From NCBI RefSeq assembly GCF_016082275.1, contig NZ_MOWM01000013.1:17218-81217 (forward strand): a DNA stretch of 64,000 bases, in the 5' to 3' direction. Every line of letters starts with the position of its first letter. Position 1 is the stretch's first letter. Origin of the DNA: Variovorax sp. E3 (GTDB lineage: Bacteria > Pseudomonadota > Gammaproteobacteria > Burkholderiales > Burkholderiaceae_C). This document shows, piece after piece, positions 8,475-17,878 of the stretch. Below the pieces are notes generated by a model. That model was not told where the DNA came from. It was given only the letters and a program-made list of their open reading frames with translations, and made no database searches. The position numbers and the translations under genes are program-made.

Positions 8475-9211
8475 TTGTCGTCCTCCGCCGTGGGGTCGAG
8501 CCCGAACTGCTTTTCGAGCCAGAAGCACAGCAGCACCGCCACGCCGATGGCGACCACGATGTTGAGCTTCAGCGGCAGCGCGTAGGCGGCCACGGCGGTG
8601 GCGCCGGCAATGAGCGCGGCCAGCACGCGCAGCCGCGTCGTCGCCATCGAGCAGACGATGGCCACCAGGCTCAGCACGCCCGCGAAGCCCAGGCCCCAGC
8701 TCTGCGGAATGAAGTTGGCGAGCGCGATGCCCAGCAGGCTCATGCCCATCCACGCGCACCAGGTCACGAAGTAGTTGCCGGTGAGGTAGGCCTCTTGCGA
8801 CTCCTGCTCGGCAATGGTCAGCGGCGGTTGGGGGTACTGCCTGGTGAAGAGCGCGTAGCTCATGTCGGCCGTGAGGTAGCCGTGCAGCATGCGGCGCCAG
8901 CGCGGCATGTGCATGAGGTAGGGGCGCAGGTGCAGGCTGAACACCACGAAGCGCAGGTTCACGCAGAAGCCCGTGGCCAGGATCACCCAGGCCGGCGCGC
9001 CCGCGAACAGCAGCGGAATGGCCGCGAGCTGCGAGCTGCCCGCGTAGACCAGCAAGGTCATGGCGACGGCCTCGATCACGCTCATGTCCGACTTGACCAT
9101 GGCCACGCCGGTCATGAGGCCCCAGGCGCCGATGCCCAGCGCCACGGAAGACATGTCGCGCACGCCGGTCCGGAATTCGGGGCGGCTGCGAATGGCGGTC
9201 GATAAGAACAT
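8471..9211 (-). CDS. azlC: AzlC-family branched-chain amino acid exporter subunit
   Basis: A membrane protein of 246 residues with the AzlC features: an amphipathic start (FRTGVRDMSSVALGIG), the conserved loop LLVYAGSSQLAAIPLLFAG, and NLRFVVFSLHLRPYL. The large subunit of an AzlCD/BrnFE-type exporter of branched-chain amino acids. The start [13 protein letters not shown] at 9209-9211 overlaps the fmt stop by one base (TGATG). The longer upstream reading only recapitulates fmt sequence in another frame. Coupling to def and fmt is co-location, not necessarily common function. Confidence 0.9.
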   Translation of the reverse strand: MFLSTAIRSRPEFRTGVRDMSSVALGIGAWGLMTGVAMVKSDMSVIEAVAMTLLVYAGSSQLAAIPLLFAGAPAWVILATGFCVNLRFVVFSLHLRPYLMHMPRWRRMLHGYLTADMSYALFTRQYPQPPLTIAEQESQEAYLTGNYFVTWCAWMGMSLLGIALANFIPQSWGLGFAGVLSLVAIVCSMATTRLRVLAALIAGATAVAAYALPLKLNIVVAIGVAVLLCFWLEKQFGLDPTAEDDK

Positions 9212-10166
9212 CAGCCGAACACCTGCCCGGGCTTCAGGTCGAAGCCGCGCAGGAAATCGGCCACGGCAAGGCGCTTGCCTCCCGCGCGCTGGAGTTCGGT
9301 GACGGTGACGGCCGTCGAAGCGGCGGCGGCCACGGTGACGCCTTCGTCGGACACGGACAGCAGGGTGCCCGGCTCGGCCACGGCCTGCGCGGGCCCGGCT
9401 TGCGCGGCCCACAACTTGATGGTCTCGCCGTCGAGCGGGCTGTTGCGCCCGGGAACGGGTCGAAGGCGCGGATGCGGCGCACGATGGCGTCGGCCGGCTG
9501 GGCCCAGTCGATCAGCGCCTCGTGCTTCTCGACCTTGTGGGCGTAGGTGATGCCTTCGGCGGGCTGCGGCGTGCGGGTCAGCGCGCCGAGGCCGGCCAGC
9601 GCCTGGACGATCATGCGGCCGCCCAGTTCGGCCAGCCGGTCGTGCAGGCGCGCGGTGCTGTCGTTGCCGATGTCGATCGACTCGCGCAGCAGCATGTCGC
9701 CGGTGTCCAGGCCCGCGTCCATCTGCATGATGGTGATGCCGGTCTGCGTGTCGCCGGCCTCGATGGCGCGGTGAATGGGCGCGGCGCCGCGCCAGCGCGG
9801 CAGCAGGCTCGCGTGGATGTTGAGGCAGCCGTGCGCCGGCAGGTCGAGCACCCACTGCGGCAGGATCAGGCCGTAGGCGGCGACCACCATCACGTCGGGC
9901 CTTGCCGCGAGCAGGGTGTCGCGCGCGGCGGAAGCTTCGTCGGGGTACTTGCCGTCCAGGCGCAGGCTGCGCGGCTGGGCCACGGGCCAGTCGTTGGCCA
10001 CGGCGCACTGCTTGACGGGCGAGGCCTGCAGCTTCATGCCACGGCCGGCGGGGCGGTCGGGCTGGCTCATCACCAGCACGATGTCATGGCCAGCGGCGGC
10101 AATGGCCTCCAGGGCGACGCGAGCGAACTCGGGCGTGCCCGCGAAAACGACGCGCAGCCGGCTCAA
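9211..10166 (-). CDS. fmt: Methionyl-tRNA formyltransferase (one-base frameshift, TTG start)
   Basis: Formylates the initiator Met-tRNA using 10-formyltetrahydrofolate. The N-terminal domain shows [11 protein letters not shown], the catalytic [25 protein letters not shown] region with Asn and His, and the later Asp of [10 protein letters not shown]. The frame breaks near 9452 after IRAFDPFPG; the true C-terminal domain continues [14 protein letters not shown] in another frame and ends at 9211. Repaired length is 318 residues, close to the E. coli enzyme. The start is TTG at 10164-10166, overlapping the lipoprotein stop by 4 bp; no nearer ATG would preserve the RVVFAGTP strand. An essential-type gene with this break argues for a sequencing deletion. 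Confidence 0.95.
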
Positions 10167-10675
10167 TCGCGGATCCGATCGAGCTCGAGATCGTCCCCCG
10201 TGTGATAGCGCCGGACCACGCCGGTCGGATCGATGTAGATGTACAGCATGCGGCGCTCGTTCACGGCCTTGTAGCGCCAGGTCCAGACGGCACCGTCGAA
10301 GGAGCTGACGCGCGAAATTTCATAGGGGCGGCCGTAGAAGGCCATGACGTCGTTCTGGCGCCACTGGTCGACCTTGATGTCCTGGCCAAAGCGCGCCTCG
10401 TTGAGCACCTGCGTCACCGAGACGACCTTGCCGGCGGCATCGACGTCGATGTCCGTCACCTCGAAGCCGGCGGGCATGCGCGAGTACTGCAGCCGCTCGC
10501 CGCCGCCGTTGAGCGGGTAGCGACCCGTGGGCGCGCCCAGGCGCTGCAGCGTTTCGGCGGCGGAGGCGCCGGGTTGCACGCGCGTGGGCTCGTTGGCACA
10601 GCCGGCCAGCCCGAGGGCGGCGACCGCGAAGACCGCCAGGGCGGCAAGGGTGCGGTGGCCGCGCTCGGTGGTCAT
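10163..10675 (-). CDS. Small outer-membrane lipoprotein, possibly BamE/SmpA-like
   Basis: A 170-residue predicted lipoprotein with a signal sequence ending in the lipobox ALGLAGC; Cys25 would be acylated. The mature part has two similar halves: [15 protein letters not shown] followed by a beta-rich stretch, then [13 protein letters not shown] with [18 protein letters not shown]. The pattern of a short helix, GxP, then strands recalls the BamE/SmpA fold, but I cannot confirm the family. It lies between def (2 bp gap) and fmt (4 bp overlap), so it is co-expressed with protein-maturation genes. The longer in-frame upstream extension lies inside def and was rejected. Confidence 0.75.
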   Translation of the reverse strand: MTTERGHRTLAALAVFAVAALGLAGCANEPTRVQPGASAAETLQRLGAPTGRYPLNGGGERLQYSRMPAGFEVTDIDVDAAGKVVSVTQVLNEARFGQDIKVDQWRQNDVMAFYGRPYEISRVSSFDGAVWTWRYKAVNERRMLYIYIDPTGVVRRYHTGDDLELDRIRD

Positions 10676-10677
10676 GT

Positions 10678-11196
10678 TCAGGCCCGTTCCCGCAGCTCTT
10701 CGCGCTGCAGCTTGAGCAGCTTGCTCTTGATGCGGTTGCGCTTCAGGGGGGACAGGTATTCGACGAACACCTTGCCCAGCAGGTGGTCGAGCTCGTGCTG
10801 GATGCACACCGCCAGCAGGCCTTCGGCCTCGATGGTGCGCGATTCGCCGTTCTCGTCGAGCGCCTGCACCTTGACCGAGGTCGAGCGCATCACGCCGTCA
10901 TAGATGCCGGGCACCGACAGGCAGCCTTCTTCGTTGAGCACGCGCTCGTCGCTGGCCCAGGTGATTTCGGGGTTGATGAGCACGATGGGCTCGTTGCGCT
11001 CCTCGGACACGTCGATGACGACGAGGCGCTCGTGCACGTCGACCTGGGTGGCCGCCAGGCCGATGCCGTTGGCGTCGTACATGGTCTCCAGCATGTCGGC
11101 CACCAGGGCCTTGATGCGCGCGTCGACGCCTTGCACCGGCTTGGCCACCGTGTGCAAGCGCTTGTCCGGGTAACTCAGAATGATTCGTTTGGCCAT
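10678..11196 (-). CDS. def: Peptide deformylase
   Basis: Removes the N-formyl group from nascent proteins. All three family motifs are present in the 172-residue protein: GIGLAATQV (motif 1), EEGCLSVPG with the metal-binding Cys (motif 2), and [11 protein letters not shown] with the HExxH metal site and catalytic Glu (motif 3). It is first in the def - lipoprotein - fmt - azlC - azlD run, so formylation and deformylation genes are together as in many bacteria. It diverges from the LysM gene across a 159 bp intergenic region. Confidence 0.97.
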   Translation of the reverse strand: MAKRIILSYPDKRLHTVAKPVQGVDARIKALVADMLETMYDANGIGLAATQVDVHERLVVIDVSEERNEPIVLINPEITWASDERVLNEEGCLSVPGIYDGVMRSTSVKVQALDENGESRTIEAEGLLAVCIQHELDHLLGKVFVEYLSPLKRNRIKSKLLKLQREELRERA

Positions 11197-11355
11197 GAAA
11201 TCGGGGGGAAGTTGTGGCTATTTTCGCCAATTCCGCGACGCGACGGGCCGCTTACGGCCGAAAACGTTGCCCTGCCAAGGGGTTCAGCGCAGAATTCGTA
11301 GCAAATTGTGAGATTCGTATGCGCAGCGATACGTCGCGTGCTCACCCATCCAGAC

Positions 11356-12573
11356 ATGAAAAAGCTCAGATCCACTGAACGCCAGCGCTCCCCCTTTCTT
11401 GCCACGCTGACCGCCCTGGCGGTGCTCGGCAGTTGCGGCGCCACGACGGCTTGGGCTCAAAACTACCCGGTCACGCCGCAGCAACGCGCCACCGCCCAGC
11501 AGACGGCCCAGGCCGGCGTGCCGCTGAGCGAGCTGTCGCCCAAGGCGCCCGACGAGTACACCGTCAAGCCCGGCGACACGCTGTGGGCCATCTCCCGCCT
11601 GTACCTGCTGCGCCCCTGGCGCTGGCCGGAGTTGTGGGGCATGAACATCAACGAGATCGCGAACCCGCACCGCATCTACCCCGGCCAGGTGCTCTACCTG
11701 GACAAGAGCGGCGGCCGCGCCCGCCTGACCACCCGCCGCGGCGGCTTCAGCGGCGACGGCGGCACCATCAAGCTGTCGCCGCGCACCCGCTTCGACTCGC
11801 TGGCCGGCATGGCGCTGCCCACGCTGAACCCGAGCATCATCGAGCCCTTCCTGAGCGAGCCCATCGTGGTCGATGCCGGCACGCTCGACGCCGCGCCGCG
11901 CATCGTGGCCGGCAACGACAACCGCGTGCTGCTGTCGCGCGGCGACCGTGCCTATGCCCGCGGCAACGCCGGCACGCCGCTGGTCGAGGCGCCCGGCCCG
12001 GTGCAGAGCTTTCGCATCTTCCGCAACGCCACGCCGCTGAAAGACCCGGGCACGGGCGAAATCCTCGGCTACGAGGCGCAGTACCTGGGCAAGGCCCAGC
12101 TGCAGCGCGGCGAGTCGACCACCATCGAGACGGTCGAGGACAAGGACGTCATCACGGTGGTGCCCGCGACCATCGACATCGTGGCTTCGCGCGAGGAAAT
12201 GCGCGCCGGCGACCGCCTGCTGCCCGAGCCGCCGCGCCAGCTGCTGAGCTACGCGCCGCGCGCGCCGTCGACGCAGATCGACGGGCGCATCATCTCGGTC
12301 TACGGCAATGCGGTGCAGTTCGCGGCGCAGAACCAGGTGGTGGCCATCAACAAGGGCACGCGCGACGGCATCGACAGCGGCCATGTGCTGGCCATCCTGA
12401 AGAACGGCGAGACCATCCTCGACCGCACCGGCACGCGCAAGGAAACCATCAAGCTGCCGAACGAACGCATCGGCCTTTTGATGGTGTTCCGCACTTTCGA
12501 GAAAGTGTCCTACGCGCTGGTGCTCGAAATCAACGACACTCCGCGCGCCGGCGATTTCCTCGTCAATCCCTGA
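11356..12573 (+). CDS. LysM domain protein, exported
   Basis: An exported protein of 405 residues. The signal peptide (MKKLRSTERQRSPFLATLTA to TAWAQ) precedes a LysM peptidoglycan-binding domain at residues about 70-125 (DEYTVKPGDTLWAISRLYLL, WPELWGMN, IYPGQVLYL). The remaining 280 residues form no domain I recognise; they are rich in beta-type segments, with a late region reminiscent of flagellar/SLH-less LysM proteins found upstream of dprA in Burkholderiales. I chose the ATG at 11356 because it begins the signal peptide; the in-frame ATG at 11308 adds 16 residues without support. It is followed after 30 bp by dprA. Confidence 0.88.
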   Translation: MKKLRSTERQRSPFLATLTALAVLGSCGATTAWAQNYPVTPQQRATAQQTAQAGVPLSELSPKAPDEYTVKPGDTLWAISRLYLLRPWRWPELWGMNINEIANPHRIYPGQVLYLDKSGGRARLTTRRGGFSGDGGTIKLSPRTRFDSLAGMALPTLNPSIIEPFLSEPIVVDAGTLDAAPRIVAGNDNRVLLSRGDRAYARGNAGTPLVEAPGPVQSFRIFRNATPLKDPGTGEILGYEAQYLGKAQLQRGESTTIETVEDKDVITVVPATIDIVASREEMRAGDRLLPEPPRQLLSYAPRAPSTQIDGRIISVYGNAVQFAAQNQVVAINKGTRDGIDSGHVLAILKNGETILDRTGTRKETIKLPNERIGLLMVFRTFEKVSYALVLEINDTPRAGDFLVNP

Positions 12574-12603
12574 CCTGCGGTTCCGGCTCTCTCGCACATT
12601 CGT

Positions 12604-13760
12604 TTGGAACGCGCCGAACTCGCAGGCTGGCTGCGACTTTCACTGACGCCGGGCATCGGCGATGGCACCGCACGCCGCCTGCTTGCGGCCTTTGGCCTGC
12701 CCGAGCGCGTTTTTGCGCAGCCGGCGCACGCGCTGCGTGAGGTCGTCTCGCTCGCACAGACCGAGGCGCTCCAGCAGCCGCCCGCCAACCTCCAGGCCCA
12801 GCTCGACCAGACCTGGCAATGGCTGCACGGCCACGACAACGGCGCCTCGCGCCGGCTCGTGACGCTCGGCGATGCCGGCTACCCGGCCTCGCTGCTCGAA
12901 ATGGCCGACCCGCCGCTGATGCTCTACGTGCTGGCGCCGCCGACTACGACCTGACGCAGCTCGGCCAGAGCATCGCGGTGGTGGGCAGCCGCAACCCGAC
13001 GCCGCAGGGCGCCACCAACGCGCGCAGCTTCGCGCGGGCGCTGGGCGAGGCGGGCCTGCCGGTGGTGTCGGGGCTGGCGCTGGGCGTCGACGGCGCGGCG
13101 CACCAGGGCGCGCTCGACGCGGCCGGCGATGCGCCGCGGCTTGCAACGGTGGCCGTGGTCGGCACCGGGCTCGACCGCGTGTACCCGGCGCGGCACCGCG
13201 ACCTTGCGCACCGCATCACGCTGCAGGGCCTGATCGTGAGCGAGCTGCCGCTGGGCACGCCGCCGCTCACGCAGAATTTTCCCAAGCGCAACCGGCTGAT
13301 CGCCGGGCTGGCGCGCGGCACGCTGGTGGTCGAGGCGGCGTTGCAGTCGGGCTCGCTGATCACCGCGCGGCTCACGTCGGAGCAGGGCAAGGAAGTGTTC
13401 GCGATCCCGGGCTCGATCCACTCGCCGCAATCGCGCGGCTGCCATGCGCTGATCCGCCAGGGCGCCAAGCTGGTGGAGTCGGTCAACGACATCCTTGAAG
13501 AGCTGCCGCCGCTGCGCACCAATGGCGCGGCCGCCGGTGCGTCGTCCGCATCGACCGCGGAGCGCGAAACAGACGAGGCCTCGTCCCCAGAAGAACCGCT
13601 GCTGGAGGCCCTCGGCTTCGATCCGGTCAGCCTCGACGCGCTGAGCGCGCGCACCGGCTGGAGCGCCGGGGCGCTGCAGGCCAAGCTGCTCGAGCTCGAG
13701 CTGGACGGCCATATCTCACGGCTGCCAGGCGGACTCTTTCAACGAATGGCATCGACCTGA
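12604..13760 (+). CDS. dprA: DNA-processing protein DprA (one-base frameshift, TTG start)
   Basis: Loads RecA on incoming single-stranded DNA during natural transformation. The N-terminal helical domain begins ELAGWLRLSLTPGIG. The Rossmann-like core shows IAVVGSRNPTPQG, VSGLALGVDGAAHQGAL, NRLIAGLARGTLVVEA and GSLITARLT. A C-terminal winged-helix-like segment follows (LEALGFDPVSLDALSARTG). The frame is lost near 12938, between LMLYVLG and ADYDLTQLG; one added base gives 385 residues. The TTG at 12604 begins the conserved N-terminus, and no ATG is available. The disruption would abolish competence if real, but matches the window-wide one-base deletions. Confidence 0.95.
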
Positions 13761-13794
13761 CCCGGGTTGCACAAACGTGGGCTATATTGGGCTC

Positions 13795-14313
13795 ATGTTC
13801 GAAGTACTTGTTTTTGTCTACGAGAACTACTGGCGCGGCGATGCATGCCCCGAACCCGAACAGCTGGGCCGCAAGCTCAGCGCGCACGGCTTCGAGGCAG
13901 ACGAAATCCGCGAAGCCCTTCACTGGCTCGACGGCCTGAGCCTTGCAACGCAAGGCATGCAGATCGAGCACGACGCCGATGACGCGGCCACCGCCACCGT
14001 CACCCTGCGCGCGCCCCCCGAACCCGCCCTGCCCCAATCGGACGACGCCATGCGCGTCTACTCGCAAGCCGAGCAGGACCACCTGGGCGCCGAGTGCCTG
14101 GGCTTCATCCGCTTTCTTGAATCGTCGAACGTGCTGCCCGGCGACATGCGCGAAATCGTGGTCGAGCGCGCCATGGCCGCGCCGGGCGATCCGGTCGCGC
14201 TCGACGAGCTGAAGATCATCGTGCTGATGGTGCACTGGAGCACAGGCATCGAGCCCGATGCGCTGGTGCTCGACGAACTGTGCGAGAGCCGCGAAGGCCG
14301 CACGGCCCACTAA
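13795..14313 (+). CDS. smg: Smg/DUF494 family protein
   Basis: A 172-residue cytoplasmic protein of the Smg (DUF494) family, whose function is unknown; in many proteobacteria it sits next to dprA, as it does here (34 bp gap). The start MFEVLVFVYENYW matches the E. coli Smg opening, so I place it at 13795 and not at the GTG 6 codons upstream. The C-terminal part (DELKIIVLMVHWSTGIEPDA) is the other well-conserved family block. It converges with the DUF1631 gene, with 18 bp between the stops. Confidence 0.92.
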   Translation: MFEVLVFVYENYWRGDACPEPEQLGRKLSAHGFEADEIREALHWLDGLSLATQGMQIEHDADDAATATVTLRAPPEPALPQSDDAMRVYSQAEQDHLGAECLGFIRFLESSNVLPGDMREIVVERAMAAPGDPVALDELKIIVLMVHWSTGIEPDALVLDELCESREGRTAH

Positions 14314-14337
14314 CTAGCCTGCGCTGGCTAGCTAGTT
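14312..14337. terminator. Short palindromic segment between convergent genes
   Basis: CTAGCC (14314-14319) and GGCTAG (14326-14331) flank a 6-nt loop, with AACTAG/CTAGTT giving an alternative outer pairing. It lies exactly between the convergent smg and DUF1631 stops. There is no T tract, so bidirectional termination is only a possibility. Confidence 0.3.
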
Positions 14338-16752
14338 CAGCAGCCGCTCGGGGTTGGCGTCCAGCTTGGCCAGCGCCTCGCGCGTGGCGCGCACCGTGAG
14401 CGTTTCTTCCTCGGCCGGCACCAGCAGACCGGCCTGCAGGTAGGTCGCCAGCCGCCCGGCCTGGATCAGGAAGCTGCGGCCGTCCGACGAAGCGAACAGG
14501 TGCAGCTGCTTGCGGTCGCTGCGCCACACGAACTGCACCTGGCTCACGCGGTCGTTGTGGTCGAGCATGAACCAGTTGCCCACCTGCAACTCGTGCGCCC
14601 AGGCCAGCATGTCCTCGGGCACCTTGGCGCCGGCGGCGTCGGGAATGACTTCGATGGAGGCGGCGTCCACGCCCAGCAGCAGTTCGATGCTGTGGGCATC
14701 CAGCGGCAGGTCGGACGAACCGCTCACGTCGGTCACGAAGTCTTCCAGGTGCGTGAGCCGTTCGGCCATGGCCTCGATCTTGGCCTGCGGGATCGCTTCG
14801 GTCTTCGACAGGAAGGCGTCGGACAAGGTGGCGCCGATGATCTTGATGTGCGCTTCCTGCGGCTCGTCGACGATGCCCAGCAGGGCCATGCCCTGGCGCA
14901 GGCGCTGCAGCAGTTGCGGCAGGTCCTGGATGACGCGCGCGCGGTCGGTGCGGTTGGGCTTGGCGCTCGCGGCCCACACCAGCTCGGAGGCCACGCGCTT
15001 GAGCATGACGGTCTGCTCGCCCTGCGCGCCGTAGCGCAGCGCGGCAATGGCCAGCACCTCGGCCCAGATCTTGAAGAGGAACTCGCGGATCTCGTCGCGC
15101 ACCGGCATGTCGTTGAGCATCTTGCGCAACTCGATGGTGTACTGGATCGCCATCGTTTCCTTCTGCTCGACCTGCTGCGCCACGCTCATCACGCGCTGCG
15201 TGGTGTCGCTCTGCGTCAGGTAGCGGTTGAGGAAGGCAACGAACTCGTCGAACACCAGCTTGAACACGCGCTGGCCGGTTTCGGGGTACTGCTCGATCAC
15301 CTGCACCACGCGGCGGATCTCGCCTTCGAGCGCGCTGCCGGTGATGGCCGCGGCGTCGAAGCCCATCACGCATGAGCCCATGCGGTCGATCAGCATGCGC
15401 GCGGGGTGCTGCAGGGTGCCGAAGAACTCGGGCTCGGCGATGGCCACGCGCAGCACCGGCATCTGCAGGCGCGCAAACCACACGCGCGCCGAAAAAGGAA
15501 TGCGCTCCTCTGCCAGGATGGCCTGGAACATCAGCGCGACGATCTCGACCGTGGCCTTGTCGGCGGTGGTCGGGGCGCGCTTCTTGAGTTCGGCCGTGCG
15601 CTTGCGCAGGTCGACCGCGGTCTGCTGCATCAGCGTGGCCTGCTCGCCGGCGCCGTCCATGAACTGCGTTGCAGCCATGCGGTAGGCCACCTCGGCGTCG
15701 GCGATGGCGCCGGCGAAGGTGCGCGAGAACACGCGCGGCGCCCCCGTGCCGCCGCCCGGATTGCCGCTGCCGGCACCACCACCGCCGCCGGTTGCGCGGC
15801 CTTCCGCGCCCACGGCCTGGTTCTGCCCGTTGCCGCCGCCCGCGTCGCCGCCGATGCGCGCGGTCACGAAACGCTTGAGGCTCAGCAGCGCGGTCTGCGC
15901 GCGCTGCCGCGCAATCATCAGGGGCGAGCCGCCCGTGGTCGACGACGAAGGCACGACCGTCGAGGGCGCCGAGCCCTGCTGCGAACCGTCGAAGCCGAAG
16001 CCGGGCCGCTGCGCGCTGTGGGGGCCGCCGGCCATGCTGCTGTCGCGGGCCATCGACCCGCTCGGCGAGGTGGTCGGGCCGCCCTGCGCGCCGCCACCCG
16101 CGTTGCCGGTGCGCCGCACAAAGCTCTTGAGATCGATTTCCTGCATCACGCCGTTGGCGACGAGGAAGACGTTGGCGTTCTGGTAGGCCTTGACGACCAC
16201 GTCGACCAGCGCCTGCTGCACGGTGTCCTGCACCCGGGTCCACATGCCGCGGCTCAGGCCGGCGGCCAGCCACTGCTCGACCAGCAGCTTGGCCAGCGTC
16301 TCGGGCTTGAGCACGTCCCGGGCGTCCAGTTCGGTGCTGCCTTCCAGGTGCTGGATGCGCAGGCGCAGGTCGCTCAGCTCGAAGCTGGCCTTGTCGTGGA
16401 TCACCTGCGCCAGGCGCGACGAAAGAATGTTGCTCTCGACCTCCTCGTCGCCGATGAGCTCCAGGCGCAGCGCCGAAGACGTGGCGGCCGCGCTGCCGCC
16501 CGAGCCCACCAGCGCCTTGCGCCAGCCGGTCTGCGCGAGCGACACCCATTGCGTGCCCTGCCCCTGGAACGCCACGAAGTCGTCGCGGTGCTCCTGCATG
16601 GCGCGGGCGTTGCCGGCCTCGGAGGCCACGGCGGTCAGCCGGTCCCGGATGGCCCGGGCCAGCGGCGCGATCGCACCTTCCGTGGCCAGCACGAAACGCT
16701 CACGCGTCTCGCGAGCGAGCTGCAGGGAAGAAGCGGACCGCGCAATGCTCAT
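14332..16752 (-). CDS. DUF1631 family protein
   Basis: A large cytoplasmic protein of 806 residues of the DUF1631 family, which is typical of Beta- and Gammaproteobacteria and has no established function. The N-terminus (EHRDDFVAFQGQGTQWVSLA, then LRLELIGDEEVESNILSSRL) and the C-terminal half (HTDS-lacking helical repeats, WFMLDHNDRVSQVQFVWRSD) match the family pattern. A Gly/Ser-rich linker lies around residues 225-340 (AGGGAQGGPTTSPSGS, GGGGGAGSGNPGGGTG). The C-terminal WFML..VQFVWRS block resembles a PilZ-like or DUF1631 terminal barrel; I cannot confirm this. It is not obviously in an operon: 157 bp separate its start from secF. Confidence 0.82.
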   Translation of the reverse strand: MSIARSASSLQLARETRERFVLATEGAIAPLARAIRDRLTAVASEAGNARAMQEHRDDFVAFQGQGTQWVSLAQTGWRKALVGSGGSAAATSSALRLELIGDEEVESNILSSRLAQVIHDKASFELSDLRLRIQHLEGSTELDARDVLKPETLAKLLVEQWLAAGLSRGMWTRVQDTVQQALVDVVVKAYQNANVFLVANGVMQEIDLKSFVRRTGNAGGGAQGGPTTSPSGSMARDSSMAGGPHSAQRPGFGFDGSQQGSAPSTVVPSSSTTGGSPLMIARQRAQTALLSLKRFVTARIGGDAGGGNGQNQAVGAEGRATGGGGGAGSGNPGGGTGAPRVFSRTFAGAIADAEVAYRMAATQFMDGAGEQATLMQQTAVDLRKRTAELKKRAPTTADKATVEIVALMFQAILAEERIPFSARVWFARLQMPVLRVAIAEPEFFGTLQHPARMLIDRMGSCVMGFDAAAITGSALEGEIRRVVQVIEQYPETGQRVFKLVFDEFVAFLNRYLTQSDTTQRVMSVAQQVEQKETMAIQYTIELRKMLNDMPVRDEIREFLFKIWAEVLAIAALRYGAQGEQTVMLKRVASELVWAASAKPNRTDRARVIQDLPQLLQRLRQGMALLGIVDEPQEAHIKIIGATLSDAFLSKTEAIPQAKIEAMAERLTHLEDFVTDVSGSSDLPLDAHSIELLLGVDAASIEVIPDAAGAKVPEDMLAWAHELQVGNWFMLDHNDRVSQVQFVWRSDRKQLHLFASSDGRSFLIQAGRLATYLQAGLLVPAEEETLTVRATREALAKLDANPERLLN

Positions 16753-16855
16753 TGAAAAGTCGAAAGGGCCAGGGTGGTTGGTTCGTCAGCAACAACCGCG
16801 AGCTTGCATCGGGATGCGTCGCCGCACAAGTGTGGAGAGTGCCCGGCGTTGCATG

Positions 16856-16894
16856 GGAACCGCGGTGCGGCCCTTGCCGCCACCGCTTGGTTCC
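16856..16894. terminator. Strong hairpin downstream of secF
   Basis: GGAACC pairs with GGTTCC, GCGGTG with CACCGC and CGGC with GCCG, giving about 16 base pairs with two small bulges and a CCTT loop. It lies 16 bp beyond the secF stop on the minus strand. There is no U tract, so it may stabilise the yajC-secD-secF mRNA 3' end or act with Rho. Confidence 0.4.
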
Positions 16895-16909
16895 AACCTG
16901 AAGTATCCG

Positions 16910-17869
16910 TCAGACGACGGCGCCCGCGTTCGGATCGTCCTCGGATTCTCCGTCGCGCTTGGGCGGGCCGCCCTTGATGAGGTCCTCGCGCTTCACACCC
17001 AGCCACATCGCGATGGCGGCGGCCACGAAGCAGGAAGAATAAATGCCGAAACAGATGCCGATGGTCAGGGCCAACGCAAAGTAATGCAAAGTCGGACCGC
17101 CGAAGAAGAACATCGACAGCACCACGAGCTGCGTGGAACCGTGGGTGATGATCGTGCGGCTGATGGTCGAGGTGATCGCGTTGTCGATGACTTCGCTGGT
17201 GGACTGCTTTCGATAGCGGCGGAAGTTCTCGCGAACCCGGTCGAAGATGACCACCGACTCGTTCACCGAATACCCCAGCACCGCCAGCACCGCCGCCAGC
17301 ACCGCCAGCGAGAACTCCCACTGGAAGAAGGCGAAGAAGCCCAGGATGATCACCACGTCGTGCAGGTTGGCCAGCACGGTAGCCAGCGCAAACTTCCACT
17401 CGAAGCGGAACGCCAGGTAGATCATGATGCCGACGACCACCATGGCCAGGGCCTTGATGCCGTTGGTGGTGAGCTCGTCGCCGACCTGCGGGCCGACGAC
17501 CTCGATGCCGCGCTGCGTGGCCGACGGGTCGACCGACTTCAGCGCCTGCATGACCTGCGCGCTCTGCTGGTCGGAGCTCATGCCCTTCTGGGCCGGCAGG
17601 CGGATCTGCACGTCGCGCGAGGTGCCGTAGTTCTGCACCTGCACTTCGGGGTAGCCGAGCTTGGTGACGGCGTCGCGCACCTTGCCGATGTCGGCCGACT
17701 GTTCGTAGGCCACCTCCATCACCGTGCCGCCCGTGAACTCCACCGACAGGTGGAGCCCGCGATGGAACAGGAAGAACACCGCCAGCGCGAAGGTGACGAA
17801 GGAGACGATGTTCAGCACCAACGCGTGGCGCATGAACGGGATGGTCTTGTGGATGCGGAAGAATTCCAT
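16910..17869 (-). CDS. secF: Protein translocase subunit SecF
   Basis: Inner-membrane component of SecDF, which uses the proton gradient to help pull exported proteins through SecYEG. The 319-residue protein starts with a cytoplasmic segment and the first membrane helix (ALVLNIVSFVTFALAVFFLF), then the periplasmic P1-like domain with VEFTGGTVMEV. The five-helix C-terminal bundle holds YSVNESVVIFDRVRENFRRY, the SecF equivalent of the RND signature. Nine base pairs separate it from secD, so the two are translated together. Confidence 0.97.
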   Translation of the reverse strand: MEFFRIHKTIPFMRHALVLNIVSFVTFALAVFFLFHRGLHLSVEFTGGTVMEVAYEQSADIGKVRDAVTKLGYPEVQVQNYGTSRDVQIRLPAQKGMSSDQQSAQVMQALKSVDPSATQRGIEVVGPQVGDELTTNGIKALAMVVVGIMIYLAFRFEWKFALATVLANLHDVVIILGFFAFFQWEFSLAVLAAVLAVLGYSVNESVVIFDRVRENFRRYRKQSTSEVIDNAITSTISRTIITHGSTQLVVLSMFFFGGPTLHYFALALTIGICFGIYSSCFVAAAIAMWLGVKREDLIKGGPPKRDGESEDDPNAGAVV

Positions 17870-17878
17870 GGCTGCCTC

